A model generated the notes under the pieces. That model made no database searches and was not told the DNA's origin. It was given only the letters and a program-made list of their open reading frames with translations. From Aquatica leii (lineage: Eukaryota > Arthropoda > Insecta > Coleoptera > Lampyridae), in contig CM069432.1 in assembly GCA_035610365.1 (NCBI GenBank), forward strand, positions 76,202,520-76,266,519: a stretch of 64,000 nucleotides of DNA, written 5' to 3'. Below, piece after piece: positions 1-10,770 of the stretch. The position numbers were made by a program, and so were the translations under genes. Numbering within the stretch: the first letter of the stretch is position 1; each line of letters begins with the position of its first letter.

Positions 1-2688
1 AGAAGCAACATAATCGACTTTTTAATTTAAATTTTACTTTTGTTTACGGTAATCCAAAAACTTGCTTTAACAAAAGTTTTCACGACAACTTAAATGCGTT
101 TTAAAAATTTAGTCATACAAAGATGAAAAGAAATAAATCATCCTTAATGTAAATAATTTCAATGTTTACACCGGTTTACACACAAAATAGTATGCATTGT
201 GTAAGCAATAATTTGATTTCTAATTAAAGGTGACGGATATTTTTCTGGTAGACACTTATTGTGTTAGAATTAAACTTCCTGTGATTAACACAAAAACAGT
301 ATGAACAACCTTTCTTTTAATTCAAAATTTGCATCTTCATTCAGGTAAATTTAAATGTTTAATCAATAAAATCAGTTCAATTAATTTTCAAATTAAAATT
401 TTGTTTTATCAAACTTTTACTAATTATAATGTTTGTCTGTATAAAAATCATTTGGCAATGTAATAGTGATGACATTTTTTTAACTAAGGTAGTTATGTCG
501 TTCAAACATTTGCCACTTCATAAACAGCAATATTTTTGTTTATAAGAATGACAATCCAAATTAAATAAACAGGAAAGATCTCACCAGATTTTAACTACAG
601 CATTCGGAAGCATGGCCTGGGTTTGCCACAGGGTCACGAACCCCTATCGAGTTTCTAAGCGGCGATACACTGCGGTGTCTTCATTGAAGTTCAAGACGTC
701 CAGCTCCTTCATTTTTAAAAGACGGTGACAATACTCGACGCTTCGATCTAGTTGATGACCAGAAGAAATAGCGCCGGTCGCTTAGCGGAGTCTTCTTTGT
801 AATATGGTACACGTGCCCTTAACGTAGCGGATTACAATTACGCCAAATAATAAATCACTTTTTAAAATTTGAATACATTCTGAATATTCTGTATTGTCGA
901 AAGCATTTCACCAATTAATTTGGTGTTTACGGTAACATTAAAATTTTCATTTACGGTTTCAGAAAAAGTTGAATTAAAGCAATTTGTTTGGGTAACACAA
1001 GTATTCCATCAAATCAACAATAGTGCATCAGCTTTCGGCATTTTCAAATTTTTAATTTTTATAATACGTTATCAATTTTACATTTGTAAAAGTTATTAGA
1101 TTTGGTGACTTGTAAAATAACTAACAATAATTGTTGTAGCAATTTTACTCTTTCTAGAGTTGCACTACAATTTTCACTTTCACTTGCACTTTTTCGTAAC
1201 GGATCATCATTATCAATTGTGTAGTCCTGATCCACTTCTGATGTCAGAGAGGCCTCGAAAATAAAAGGGGGCTCCGCTGGGCGTCTGTACTGGGTTAGAC
1301 TGCATCGATAATTTATTACAAGTGAATAACGCACGACACTCACCGTTTACGCAATTTATTTACTATAGCAAAGTTACGATTACAAATTTCAAACAAAGTC
1401 ATTAACACAAACAAACAAAACCGATTTCATTAATATAAAAATTAAATTTATAAACGTTTAATGATCAACACTGGAACAAACGATCCGACACTAGCTCTTT
1501 TATCTTATTCAGTTGTCACCACCAAATCTCATTTCAATCTGCCCTCTTACAAGTTACATTTTCTAGCTAGTGTCGTTTCATTCGCATGAAAGAATTGTAA
1601 TTTCACACGCGTTCCTTGCCCATATAAGGCAATATTACAAAATATCCAAACCTTATTGGTTGATTCTAAGTTATTAAGTTACAAAGACTAAACATTTGAA
1701 ACATAATTTATGGGAACACAAACAAATAAGTGCACGTGTACACAATCCATGGCCGCAGGCAGGGTTTATATTCGGTGCCTCCGACAAGCATATTAAAAAG
1801 TCAATTTGATCGGTATCTATTAAAAATTAGATTCTACATTAGTCAAATAGCATAAAAACCACTTACTGAGTTGCAACGCATTTTTTAAAATTATGAAAAA
1901 CTGGCAGAGATAAAAAATCTAATTCTTTTATAAAGTAAAAGATTTAATGCTAACCCCGGGACCTTTTGCACAAAAGTACGACTTTTCATTTTAATGTAAA
2001 ATGATGTGTAACCTACACTTATTTAGACATTAATGCAGTGGCGGCTTCTTCCTTAGGTCATTTGGTCAATAAGCTTTTAAAGAAATAGTAAAAACTGTTT
2101 TCTTATTATTAATGCAAGCGCAATACGTTCGAAAACTAGCAAACTTGTCTAAGAATAATGAAGAAGACAATGTGTTTTTAAAGTTTTAATATTGAAATGT
2201 TTCACTTGCAGCGTTACCACCAACAACCACTGATTAAATGTGACAAATGTTAATATTAAGGTATAATAACTTGTCCAATGTGCTAATTAAAAAACATATT
2301 TTTGGGTTTCTGTCTGTGTTGATCTATTATGCAGGCAGCAAAATCGGCCGGAAATTTTACTTTTCCGTTATTTCCGTTATTGTTAATAGCAATAGTAAAT
2401 CGCCAATTAACCACGCAGGATTCGAACCTAGATTATATCAAATATAGAATTCACTTTAAACTATAGGTAAATCAAATATCTAATAAACTTTTAGAAAATT
2501 TTTTTATTTGAATAAATTGTTAGGAAGAATTATCTTTATAAGAAACTGTAAAAATAGTTTTAATAATTTACATTAGTGGAAAATTATATAAAAAACTTTT
2601 AAAAATGGCGGATACCCTCACTTTCAATTTCTTTATCAGACCCATCTTTTGATAAAACCGAGAGCAGCTCCATACCAAATTTCAAGTT

Positions 2689-2695
2689 ACACACA

Positions 2696-2728
<33 letters not shown>
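2689..2728. repeat. (AC)n/(TC)n microsatellite
   Basis: The tract is a compound simple repeat: ACACAC, then TCTCTC, then a run of ACACAC. It lies in noncoding AT-rich sequence. Confidence 0.9.
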
Positions 2729-2729
<1 letters not shown>

Positions 2730-2927
2730 CATCTAAAAATGTTTTGTCAAGAATACTTTTTTCTGATTCAAGAGACCTAGAAACGTAAAATTATGCAAAA
2801 AAATGTTTGAAAAAAATTGCGATCGCTATACTTTTCTTATAAGAAATTAAAAAAAAGAGATACACGTTACAAAACTACTTTTGCAAAAAGAACAAGAAAA
2901 AATTTGAAAAAACTTGAAAGTTTGGAA

Positions 2928-3056
2928 AAGCCTGAAAACTAAGTCAAGCCTGATCCACAAACATCATGCTAAGTCAAGCTTTTATTTTTAAAAAGTTTGA
3001 CTTTCAAGCCCAAGTCAAGCTTTTACGTTTCAAGCCAAGCTACTTGGCTTGATGAA
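2928..3056. repeat. Degenerate CAAG-rich low-complexity tract
   Basis: Variants of CAAGTCAAGCTT and TTTCAAGCC recur many times over about 130 bp, on both strands, with no fixed period. It looks like a decayed minisatellite. No coding potential is evident. Confidence 0.5.
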
Positions 3057-4904
3057 TCTCTAAAAATGAGTCTAGGGGATAATGAATTATAGTGTCTGAT
3101 TTTTCGCAGTTGGAACAGAACAGTTAAAACTAAATTATAATGAAATTTAACGCATATAAAAATATCTTAAACAAAATATACTAAAAACAAAACATTGCTT
3201 CAAATCTGTGTTTAAGATTTTATGTAATTATACATTTTCCGTTAATTTTACTTCAAAACTTTATCTTATTTACAAAATAAGATATTTAGATACAATCATA
3301 ATAAAACGTTTTAAACAATCTGGTACTGATATAATATATTAACTAATTTTTAAAAATAGTATTGTATTTAGTTTTTAAAAAATATTTGCAGTTGTTACGG
3401 TTTATCTTAATATTCTAGTCTGATTTAGTAACACGGTGAATCATGTAATCTATTAATATAAACAGAGTATATATAAATTTCTTATATGTATATTATATGT
3501 ATCTATAAATACAAAAATTATTTATCCAACGGTTTCGCGCACTATTAATATTCTACCACTTCTATGCTTAGATAAAATTTTCAAACTATACATGTTATAT
3601 TTTGTACTTATAGACATTAGTCATAATAATTGATAGTTACTAATAAAATTGGGAGTAACTGACGTAACCGTAAAAGGTAGTTTAGAACATTTGGTAGTGT
3701 AACAGTTCTCTTTAATTTATTTATGAACGAACATTAATCATCAAGATTATTATTCACTACATAATATAATACGAGACATTTTTGACGTTTGGTTTATTTT
3801 ACTTTTTTTTAAATTGAATTAAAAAATTTGTATAAACTTAATTTTTTAAGTTAGTATATAGGGTTGTGAAGAATTATTTGTTGCTATTGAAAAAACTGAA
3901 CAAAACAAAATAAATGAACAATTTCAATGAAGAAATAATAGACGTAGAACAATTGTCTTTGTTATCATTGTATCGGAACATATGGTTTGGAAATTCAAAA
4001 ATACATGATTTATTAATTAATTATTATTAATTTATAGGCGTTATACTGAAATACAAGTATTATATAATTAGCATTAAATTCAGTATGCATTTAGTCCAGT
4101 CTGAGCGGTTGATAAGAATGCATTCATTTATAATTGTAGTAACAAGGTTTTGCATTCAAATTCCTATATCATCGTTGCATTGTGGTATGCGTTACTATCC
4201 CGACATTCCCGACTACGCGTCCAAACAATATACACGGTGTATACCATGGTGATCCGGAATTTAGCAATCCGAATGAAATTAGGTTAACGTTATGCATACT
4301 ACCACGAGTATCCGGTAGTCAAAAAAATAAGGTTCAGTTAAGTATGAGCAGAACAACAGAAAATGAGCGGAAAGAAAAAAGAATACAAAAAGTATTCTCC
4401 GGAAGTAATATTACAAACTGAATTTGCAAAAATTCTATTTTGATAAACTGAAAAAAAATTTCGTTAACGCAGTCCCGCGCTGTACATATAAGGGCAAAGG
4501 CGTGTGGTGCACGACGAGACGGCGCCGAGGCGAAAAGCCTCAAAACTCGAAAGTAAAAAAAAAGATAAACCAACAAACAACATTGTCAAAACAAAATTTA
4601 TAATGATAAAAAACCAATAAGGAATTGCTAGCTATTACATTGTGTTTTATTTATTTTCTTTTTATTTTTACCCTTTAAGACGAGGGAACCAAACTACTTC
4701 TCGAAAATAATATATTTTCCAAATCAGAGTACGCAATAATAGCATTTATTCTATTGAATACGTAATACGTAACATGATAACATGAATTGCGTGAACTCAA
4801 ACAAATCTGATTTTATTCCTGTTTGAGCTTGAAATTTGGCTTGCAACGAGCCAACGAGCGGACAAGAGCTTTTTTCCTGTCTGAGCTTGCAATGTACGAA
4901 ACTT

Positions 4905-4910
4905 TATATA
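4905..4910 (+). promoter_or_regulatory. Candidate TATA box of the hAT element
   Basis: TATATA lies about 480 bp upstream of the first transposase ATG (5392). A plausible untranslated first exon follows, with a donor GAG/GTAAAA (intron from 4995) and acceptor CAG at 5381-5383 or 5388-5390. This is inferred from position only. Confidence 0.35.
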
Positions 4911-6101
4911 TTTAAGCGCTGCATCGGTCGCGATTTCATTTGTTGCCTGATGCCCGATCGATAATTAACTTAGCGAAGTGAAAAGGTGCATGAGGTAAAA
5001 GATATCTGCTTTTGAAACTTTAGTTATTTGTAGTTTTACAGACTTTATAGTGATGTGTTTTGTGTTGTGAATTAAGGTTAGTTCATCTAAAATTTATTTT
5101 TTATTTTAGATTTATTAAAACATTAAAAGCCAAAAACTTGCATCTCAAAAATCCTTTTATATTTGATTATATAAACATCATTGTTAATTGAAATAAATTC
5201 AAACAGAATAATTGATAAGCACTAATATTACTATTTATAAAAATTCATACATTTTGAAATAACTTGCAATAAGTAATGTTAATGGTAAAATACTTTCGAG
5301 TTTGAGTATGAGACGTCGAAACATTTCCATTTTTTTATGAATAATTTGTCAATTTGTTTACTTAAGTATTAATATCTTTACAGTATACAGGATGTCAGAA
5401 AAAAAGAAGAATTGTCTGGAAACCAAAATTTGCTGAATAAAAGAAAAAGAGAGGAAGAACTGGAAAACCATGTCCTTTTTTTTCAGAACCTGAGTCTACT
5501 TTGCCAAATATTAATAACAAAAATAATACAGCTGAATCCCAATTTTCTGAACCTGTACTTGAAACAAGTATCAGCAGCAGACAAGAAACTGATCTTCTAG
5601 AAAGCAGTCCATCAACATCTTTAAGTTCCGCTGATAATGAGAAATCAACACTTTCAAAAATTACCAGAACGGAAAATATGAGTCAACTTTCGAAAGATGC
5701 TGCATTATGGTCAAAGAAATTACGTCCTAATAATATTCAAGAATTAGTAGAACGTGGCCCTGCTCATTATCAAAACAAAAAAGATATTTATCCGAGAGAT
5801 AGTTCGGAGTCGGGGCGTAAGTTTTCCAATAGTTACTTCATTAGAATTTTACCAAACAAAGAAAAAATTGAGCGTTTTTGGTTGTTGTATTCCGAAACAA
5901 AAAATTCACTTTACTACTTCTGTTGCAAAATTGCAAAAGCAATTTGAAATCTGTTCGTCTTAGCGATGAATCTGGTTACAATGACTGGCAGCATTTAAGT
6001 GAATATTTAAACATCCATGAAAAGAGCAAGTTACATATCGAAAATATTCTAAAATTGCTAGATCTTTCTAAAGAGAGAAACTAAATGCTGGCAAGCTGTT
6101 A

Positions 6102-6648
6102 TAGAATAGTATATTAAAACACAAGTTACAGAATGAACGCGCTTCAAGCACGAGACCGGGTTTCATACACGAGCCGCGCAGCTGAGTTTATGAAAACAGG
6201 TCAGTGATTAGCTGTATTCTATGACGTGTGCTTTATACTATTTTCTCTATTTTAATACAATATTTGAAATTTTTCGTATAATTTTAATTTTAAAACAACA
6301 TTGGTAAACTTTTATATTTTATTGAATTGGCAACATTTACATTTTGACATATTGAAATTTATGTGTTAACCTAAAATCTCATACAAAATTATCTCTTTTC
6401 ACCTTTATAAGTAAATAACTGAATTAATAAAACGTCTTTATTTTATCTTGGCATCAAAATTTGAATTTCAATTGTTAAATTCCAATAATTTTGATTTCTT
6501 TTTCGTGTAACGTCAACTTACGATGCAGAGATACCAACTTTGAAAAAACTAACATTACCAAAAATCGTGTAAGAATTTGCTTATTCTTACACGGATTTTA
6601 GTGTGAGAATCGCTAATTCTCATGTCGAAATAGAGAAAGAATTTTCTA
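6102..6648. mobile_element. Short insertion with hairpins inside hAT transposase
   Basis: The hAT protein similarity stops at about 6101 and resumes in frame-compatible sequence at about 6650, so some 550 bp is foreign. Within it, 6105-6135 and 6230-6250 are related inverted sequences around GAATAGTATA. Two adjacent hairpins lie near its right side: GTGTAAGAAT...ATTCTTACAC (about 6567-6592) and TGAGAAT...ATTCTCA (about 6602-6621). No coding capacity is seen. The exact borders and target duplication could not be fixed. Confidence 0.5.
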
Positions 6649-7524
6649 CGTGACTCAGTTTTTAAGTCAGCATAATTTGGCTTTTCGTAGAAGTAGTAAT
6701 AAGTTATTTGAGAAAAACAATGGTAACTTTTTAAAATGCATAGAAATGATTTCCAAATTCGACCCGATTATGTCAGAACATACAAAACGCTCTCAAATAA
6801 AAGATCACAAAAAATATCGGTGAAAATATCAAATCCAAAATTTTAGAACTAATTAAAAAGGCAAAATATTACTCCATATTATTAGACTGCACTCCTGACT
6901 CTAGTCACCAAGAATAAATTTCAGTTTGTATAAGATTTGTTAATTTAAAGAGCACGGGAATTAGTATAGAAAAACATTTTTTATCGTTTTGTCCTATAAA
7001 TAATGTGTCGGGTGAAGGCTTGACAAAATTTCTTTTGTCGGTGTTAAAGAAAGAAGACTTTAACACCAACGATTTGGGGGGTCAGGGTTACGACAATCGG
7101 ACATATATGCGTGGTAGGCATAATGATCTACAAAAAAAATTAGATTTCAATCCGCGAACTTTTTTTGTTCCTTGTTGCAATCATAACCTAAATTTAGTCG
7201 TCAATGATGCCGCAAAATCGAATATTTTGAGCATCAACTTTTTTTCTTTAGTTCAAGAACTGTTTGTATTGTTTTCAGGTTCTACTAGGCGCTGGTCAAT
7301 TCTGTAATCGAATTTATCTAATGTAACAAATTTACCTTTAAAACCTTTATCGGATACTCGATGGTCTAGTAGAATAGATGCAATAACTCCTTTAAGGTGT
7401 CAACTTGGGGAAGTTTATGGTGCTCTGTTTGAAATAAGCGAAGAAAACTTTGAAAATAACGTAAAAAATTTGGTTGCATCGTTGGCCAAAAAATTGCAAA
7501 ATTTTGAGTTTATTTGCATTCTTA

Positions 7525-7528
<4 letters not shown>

Positions 7529-7566
<38 letters not shown>
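7529..7566. repeat. (TA)n microsatellite in transposase frame
   Basis: An almost pure TA run lies inside the hAT coding remnant, where the family normally has ordinary sequence between the core and the next conserved block. It is probably a post-inactivation expansion. Confidence 0.9.
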
Positions 7567-7569
<3 letters not shown>

Positions 7570-8744
7570 ACATATATAATATTTTAAGTAAAGCTAACAT
7601 TGTTAGTAAAACTATTCAAAAACCGAACTTTGATGTTGCTCAGTGTTGTAATCATTTAAATAATTTGAATAATTTTTTCAAAGCTTATCGCTCCGATAAA
7701 GGTTTTAATGATCTATTGATTGATTCTAAACAAATAGCATCCAGCTTAGACATAGTCTACTTTAGATGTTATCATAACATCAGAGGATGAGAGATTCCAA
7801 TTATTTTCTTCTTACTCTAATAATTTTGCGTTTTTATGGAATACTGATTAATTTAAAAATTAACATGAAAACGAACAATTAGAATTATGTCAAAAAGTTG
7901 AAAATTTATTAAACGACTAAACTAGCAATGAACGAGACATAACTGCCGTAGAACTTGTTAAAGAATTGCAATATTTACAAAATTTTGATAAAAAAGTTAT
8001 TACGTCTCCAGAAGATACTTTAAATTATATAACAATTAACAACTTCGTGGATTCTTTTCCTAATACGAGCATAATACTTCGTATTTTATTAATAATGCCG
8101 GTTTCTGTTGCTACCGCAGAACGATCTTTTTAAAAACTCAAAATAATAAAAAATTATTTAAGATCGACCATGTGGCAAAACCGACTAAGTAATCTTGCTA
8201 TCATTTCAATAGAAACGGACCAGCTAAAAGAATTAAGACACCGAAGATTTAATTAAACAATTTGCAAAAATTAAAGCACGGAAAGCTCAATTCACTTAGC
8301 TAAAATATGAATAACAATACCTTATAGCTGGATATTAACCTTTAAAAGGTGACATGTTGCATTATTAAAATAATATATTGTTTTGTTTTTATTTGTCGAT
8401 CAGTTTCGTCGTGTGATATATAAACGAGTATTTTAATATTTTAAATATTTTTTTTATTTCTTGTGCTTTTGTATCATATATTGGATTTGAAACTAAAATA
8501 CAAATATTTTGAGTTGTAATACTGTTAGAATATATTTATATTATATTTCTGTTTTCTATAAATACTTGTAAAATATAAAAAAGAAAATAAATTTATGGAA
8601 ATACTTTTTAAAATTATTTTTTAATAGTGGATAATAATACTTAACCCGTATCTGTACTCACATATGAACGTAATAAACATTTAGGGTGTTATTTTGAATT
8701 TGCACAAGGGCGCCAAAAGTGCTAGGCGCGGGCCTGCGTTAACG

Positions 8745-9067
8745 AGCTAAAACAAAATTGTGACGCACTAATATAATAATAATACGAATAATAAACAATC
8801 TTTGGATTGTAACAAAAATTTAAATTAGAAGATTATGTTCAAGTTAGCAGACGTTTTTTGAAATTCAAAAATGACAAGTCGACTTCAAAATTCAGTGTTT
8901 ACTTAACAATTATATCATATACCTGTTCGAATTTGAAAAATACAATTCAGGCACTCCAGATATAAACATTATTTGCTCTTGATAAGATAAAATCACATAC
9001 CTACGTATCAAAAAACGCGATAAAACAGATCAAAACCGCTTAGAAAAAAAAAAATAAATATACTCAC
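8745..9067. other. AT-rich gap, possible intron of the minus-strand exon
   Basis: Nothing recognisable. If the exon at 9068-9276 is real, this is the start of its downstream intron on the minus strand. Confidence 0.4.
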
Positions 9068-9276
9068 CGATTGTAGGTAATTTTTCAAAAATATCTGGAA
9101 TTGGATAAATCCAAGTTACCGCCGAAGTAAGAACATCACCGTCTCCAATACACAAAGGATTTATATACCCGCTCTCGTTTGTTTTAACAATATACGTTAA
9201 ATCTGGAGGAACACCATTTGTTGTGTTGATTATATTTATTAGAATAAACAGCAAATATATTCGGACACAAATGTTT
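9068..9276 (-). CDS. Candidate host-gene exon, signal peptide plus Ig-like start
   Basis: On the minus strand a pyrimidine-rich tract and AG (9278-9277) precede 209 bp without a stop. That stretch ends in a donor matching the consensus (TCG/GTGAGT at 9068/9067). The reading frame begins at a third codon position and ends after a first position, so it is an internal or near-5' exon. It encodes about 69 residues: a hydrophobic stretch (IYLLFILINII), then VPPDL, LCIGDGD and VTWIYP. A Cys followed by a Trp in this setting is what the B and C strands of an Ig-like domain show. A secreted or receptor protein, perhaps of the VEGF/PDGF-receptor kind, is a guess. No companion exon was identified in the window. 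Confidence 0.5.
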
Positions 9277-9804
9277 CTATAAAAATAAATCTTACATAAT
9301 TCTACCTTTCGTCATTTATTTGTTTGTAGCGTATTTTTTTATTAGTCTTATATTTATGATTTTTTAATTATTACGTTACTCACATCTTTATAATCATTTG
9401 GTTAATTCAATTTCAAGGTTCCGACTTAAACTAAACAACTAAAATACTACAACGCGTTTTAAGCTATGATCATTCGTGTATAGGTAGCCTTGACGATCCT
9501 TTTTTATATAAAACTTGCGTTACCGGAATTTTCAAATATATAGGCAACATAATTAACAGTACGAAACGTAAATAAGAAAATTTTAAATTCAACTCAACTT
9601 AGTTGTTTATGTTCTTTTTTGCCAAGTTTAGGATCGTCAACTTCTTAGTTGGTTTTGTCAAATGAGGTGCGATAAATTACTTTTTTAAGCTTATAACTTT
9701 TACAAAAGCTGCATAATTTTTTTTAAAAAGACAAGCGGAAAATTTGTGAAAAGTGAAATTTAAAAAAAAGTAATCTCCTGTAGTGTTAAATATACATATG
9801 TATA
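9277..9804. other. AT-rich gap, no feature seen
   Basis: No gene, repeat or recognisable element. It could be intronic to the minus-strand exon at 9068-9276. Confidence 0.4.
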
Positions 9805-9915
9805 GCCATAGTCATTGGAAATGTCCCTAAAATGAGCAATACCGCAGGTTCAGTCACATTCTAATAGTATTAATCGTATTTATACCTGGAAATATATCTT
9901 AAGGTTATGGTTTTT
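9805..9915. repeat. Left inverted repeat of Tc1-type element
   Basis: This sequence is repeated in inverse orientation at 14050-14167, including the shared core CATTCTAATAGTATTA. The pair frames the Tc1/Copia composite. Confidence 0.75.
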
Positions 9916-10280
9916 TTCTTTGTCATATAAATACAAAAAGGTGATTACCATTACTTAATTTTGCATGTATTTCTCAAATCATACAAAAAGGCTTTTAAAT
10001 ATTACTCTCAAATAAACGTTTTATAAAGCCAAAATTTTCTTAATATTTTTTGTACGAATGAAAAAACAACACTTTATTCTAATTTTGAATAACAATTTAT
10101 TAACATATTTTTAATAAACATAGGACATATACTATATCGTCAAATTTTTAGGTAATAAATGTTTTGAATAAAAATGCCGAAATTATATTTGCAAAATTAT
10201 TTAAAAAGTATTTGTTACGTCTAAATTTTAACTATTAATGTAATTTATTGAAATATTTTCTAGCACTGATCAATATCCAA

Positions 10281-10770
10281 CTACAGTGTGGAGACCACAA
10301 AACACTCGTTACAATATAGAACATGTTTTGCCCAATAGACAAAGTGGTAGAGTGGCAGCTGGAGTGTGAGGATGGATATTTCAAGCGGGTCCAGGAGAGT
10401 TAGGGCAAGTGACACCACCTCGATTTACTTCAAAGAGTTCAAAGCAATACCTGAATATTTTAGATAACATCTTGATACCTTTTGTGATAAGAATATTTCC
10501 ACAAGATGAGGTGGAAATTATGCAAGTAGTCCAGAATAATTCTCCTATTCATACAACAGGAATTGTTAGGGAATTGAATGGTCAGCGAGATCAACAGATT
10601 TGAACCCAATTGAAAATATGTGGGGCGCAATGATCAGAAACTGGGATAGTGATATTCAATTTAAAACACCTGAAAATATTGTCCAACATTCACAATTAGT
10701 TTGGAAACGTTTTCGGGGATCACAGTTGTGTGAAAATTTAGTAAACGCTATGCAGTCTAGATTAGAAGCA
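10281..10770 (+). pseudogene. Tc1/mariner transposase fragment
   Basis: Translation shows the C-terminal half of a Tc1-type DDE transposase. A VWR block is followed by the segment around PRFTSKSSKQYL, then VQNNSPIHTT, then in a shifted frame DLNPIENMWG and a C-terminal helix ending LEAC. The family motif QDN(S/D)P(I/K)H has Asn in place of the catalytic Asp here (10535-10537). The glutamate of NPIENMW is kept (10612-10614). There is a TGA within GV-GW near 10367 and a deletion with frameshift between the two catalytic blocks. The sequence runs straight into Copia integrase at about 10771. It is inactive. Confidence 0.82.

Larger units (their letters stand above)
1..4461. other. AT-rich sequence, no recognisable gene
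   Basis: No coding region here can be tied to a known family. A 94-codon minus-strand frame (1059-1343) and a 79-codon plus-strand frame (4182-4421) are open, but they lack recognisable motifs. The stretch holds the two simple or low-complexity repeats listed separately. It also holds a short inverted repeat around 1488-1574 (GACACTAGCT / AGCTAGTGTC) and a hAT-like end motif, CAGTGGCGGC, near 2036 with no partner found. Confidence 0.6.
5392..8260 (+). pseudogene. hAT transposase (ZMYM1-like, DUF4371) pseudogene
   Basis: Reading frames in order resemble ZMYM1-type hAT transposases. A charged N-terminus is followed by a TTF-type zinc-finger segment (5815-6080) with RKFSNSYFIR, EKIERFWLLYS and HEKSKLH motifs. 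Then come the DUF4371-like core with GQGYDNRTYMRGRHNDLQ and FVPCCNHNLNLVVNDAA (about 7075-7220) and a DTRWSSRIDAI-like motif near 7355. The C-terminal hAT dimerisation region (about 8045-8220) shows ILLIMPVSVATAERSF. Frames are broken by several frameshifts and stops, one directly after the ERSF motif, by a secondary insertion after about 6100, and by a TA-repeat expansion near 7530. The start is the ATG after the presumed 5' intron. It is clearly a dead transposase; its exact subfamily is uncertain. Confidence 0.85.
4470..8736 (+). mobile_element. hAT transposon, ZMYM1/DUF4371 type, inactive
   Basis: The ends are imperfect inverted repeats, CAGTCCCGCGC on the left and the complement of CAGGCCCGCGC on the right. 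They are flanked by an exact 8-bp duplication, CGTTAACG, at 4462-4469 and 8737-8744. An 8-bp duplication and CAG termini are typical of the hAT superfamily, and the enclosed transposase remnant agrees. The duplication is itself a palindrome. Inside are a TATA-like box, a possible 5' intron, the broken transposase, a ~550-bp secondary insertion and a TA microsatellite. The element cannot be active as it stands. Confidence 0.88.

Noticed and set aside
1059-1343. 94-codon minus-strand frame with TSEVDQDYTIDNDD
   Set aside because: Open, and near a GTGAGT donor, but no recognisable domain and no clear acceptor pairing; not enough to call a gene.
2030-2050. hAT-like end CAGTGGCGGCTTC
   Set aside because: No matching right end or 8-bp duplication was found; the hAT at 4470-8736 uses a different end.
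2408-2430. GGATTCGAACC, a tRNA B-box-like motif
   Set aside because: No A box at the right distance and no cloverleaf; at most an eroded SINE.
4182-4576. Overlapping frames on both strands just left of and into the hAT element
   Set aside because: They straddle the element border and have no family motif.
7470-7790. Separate gene with a poly-Ile/Tyr stretch
   Set aside because: The stretch is the TA microsatellite translated; flanking residues belong to the hAT transposase.
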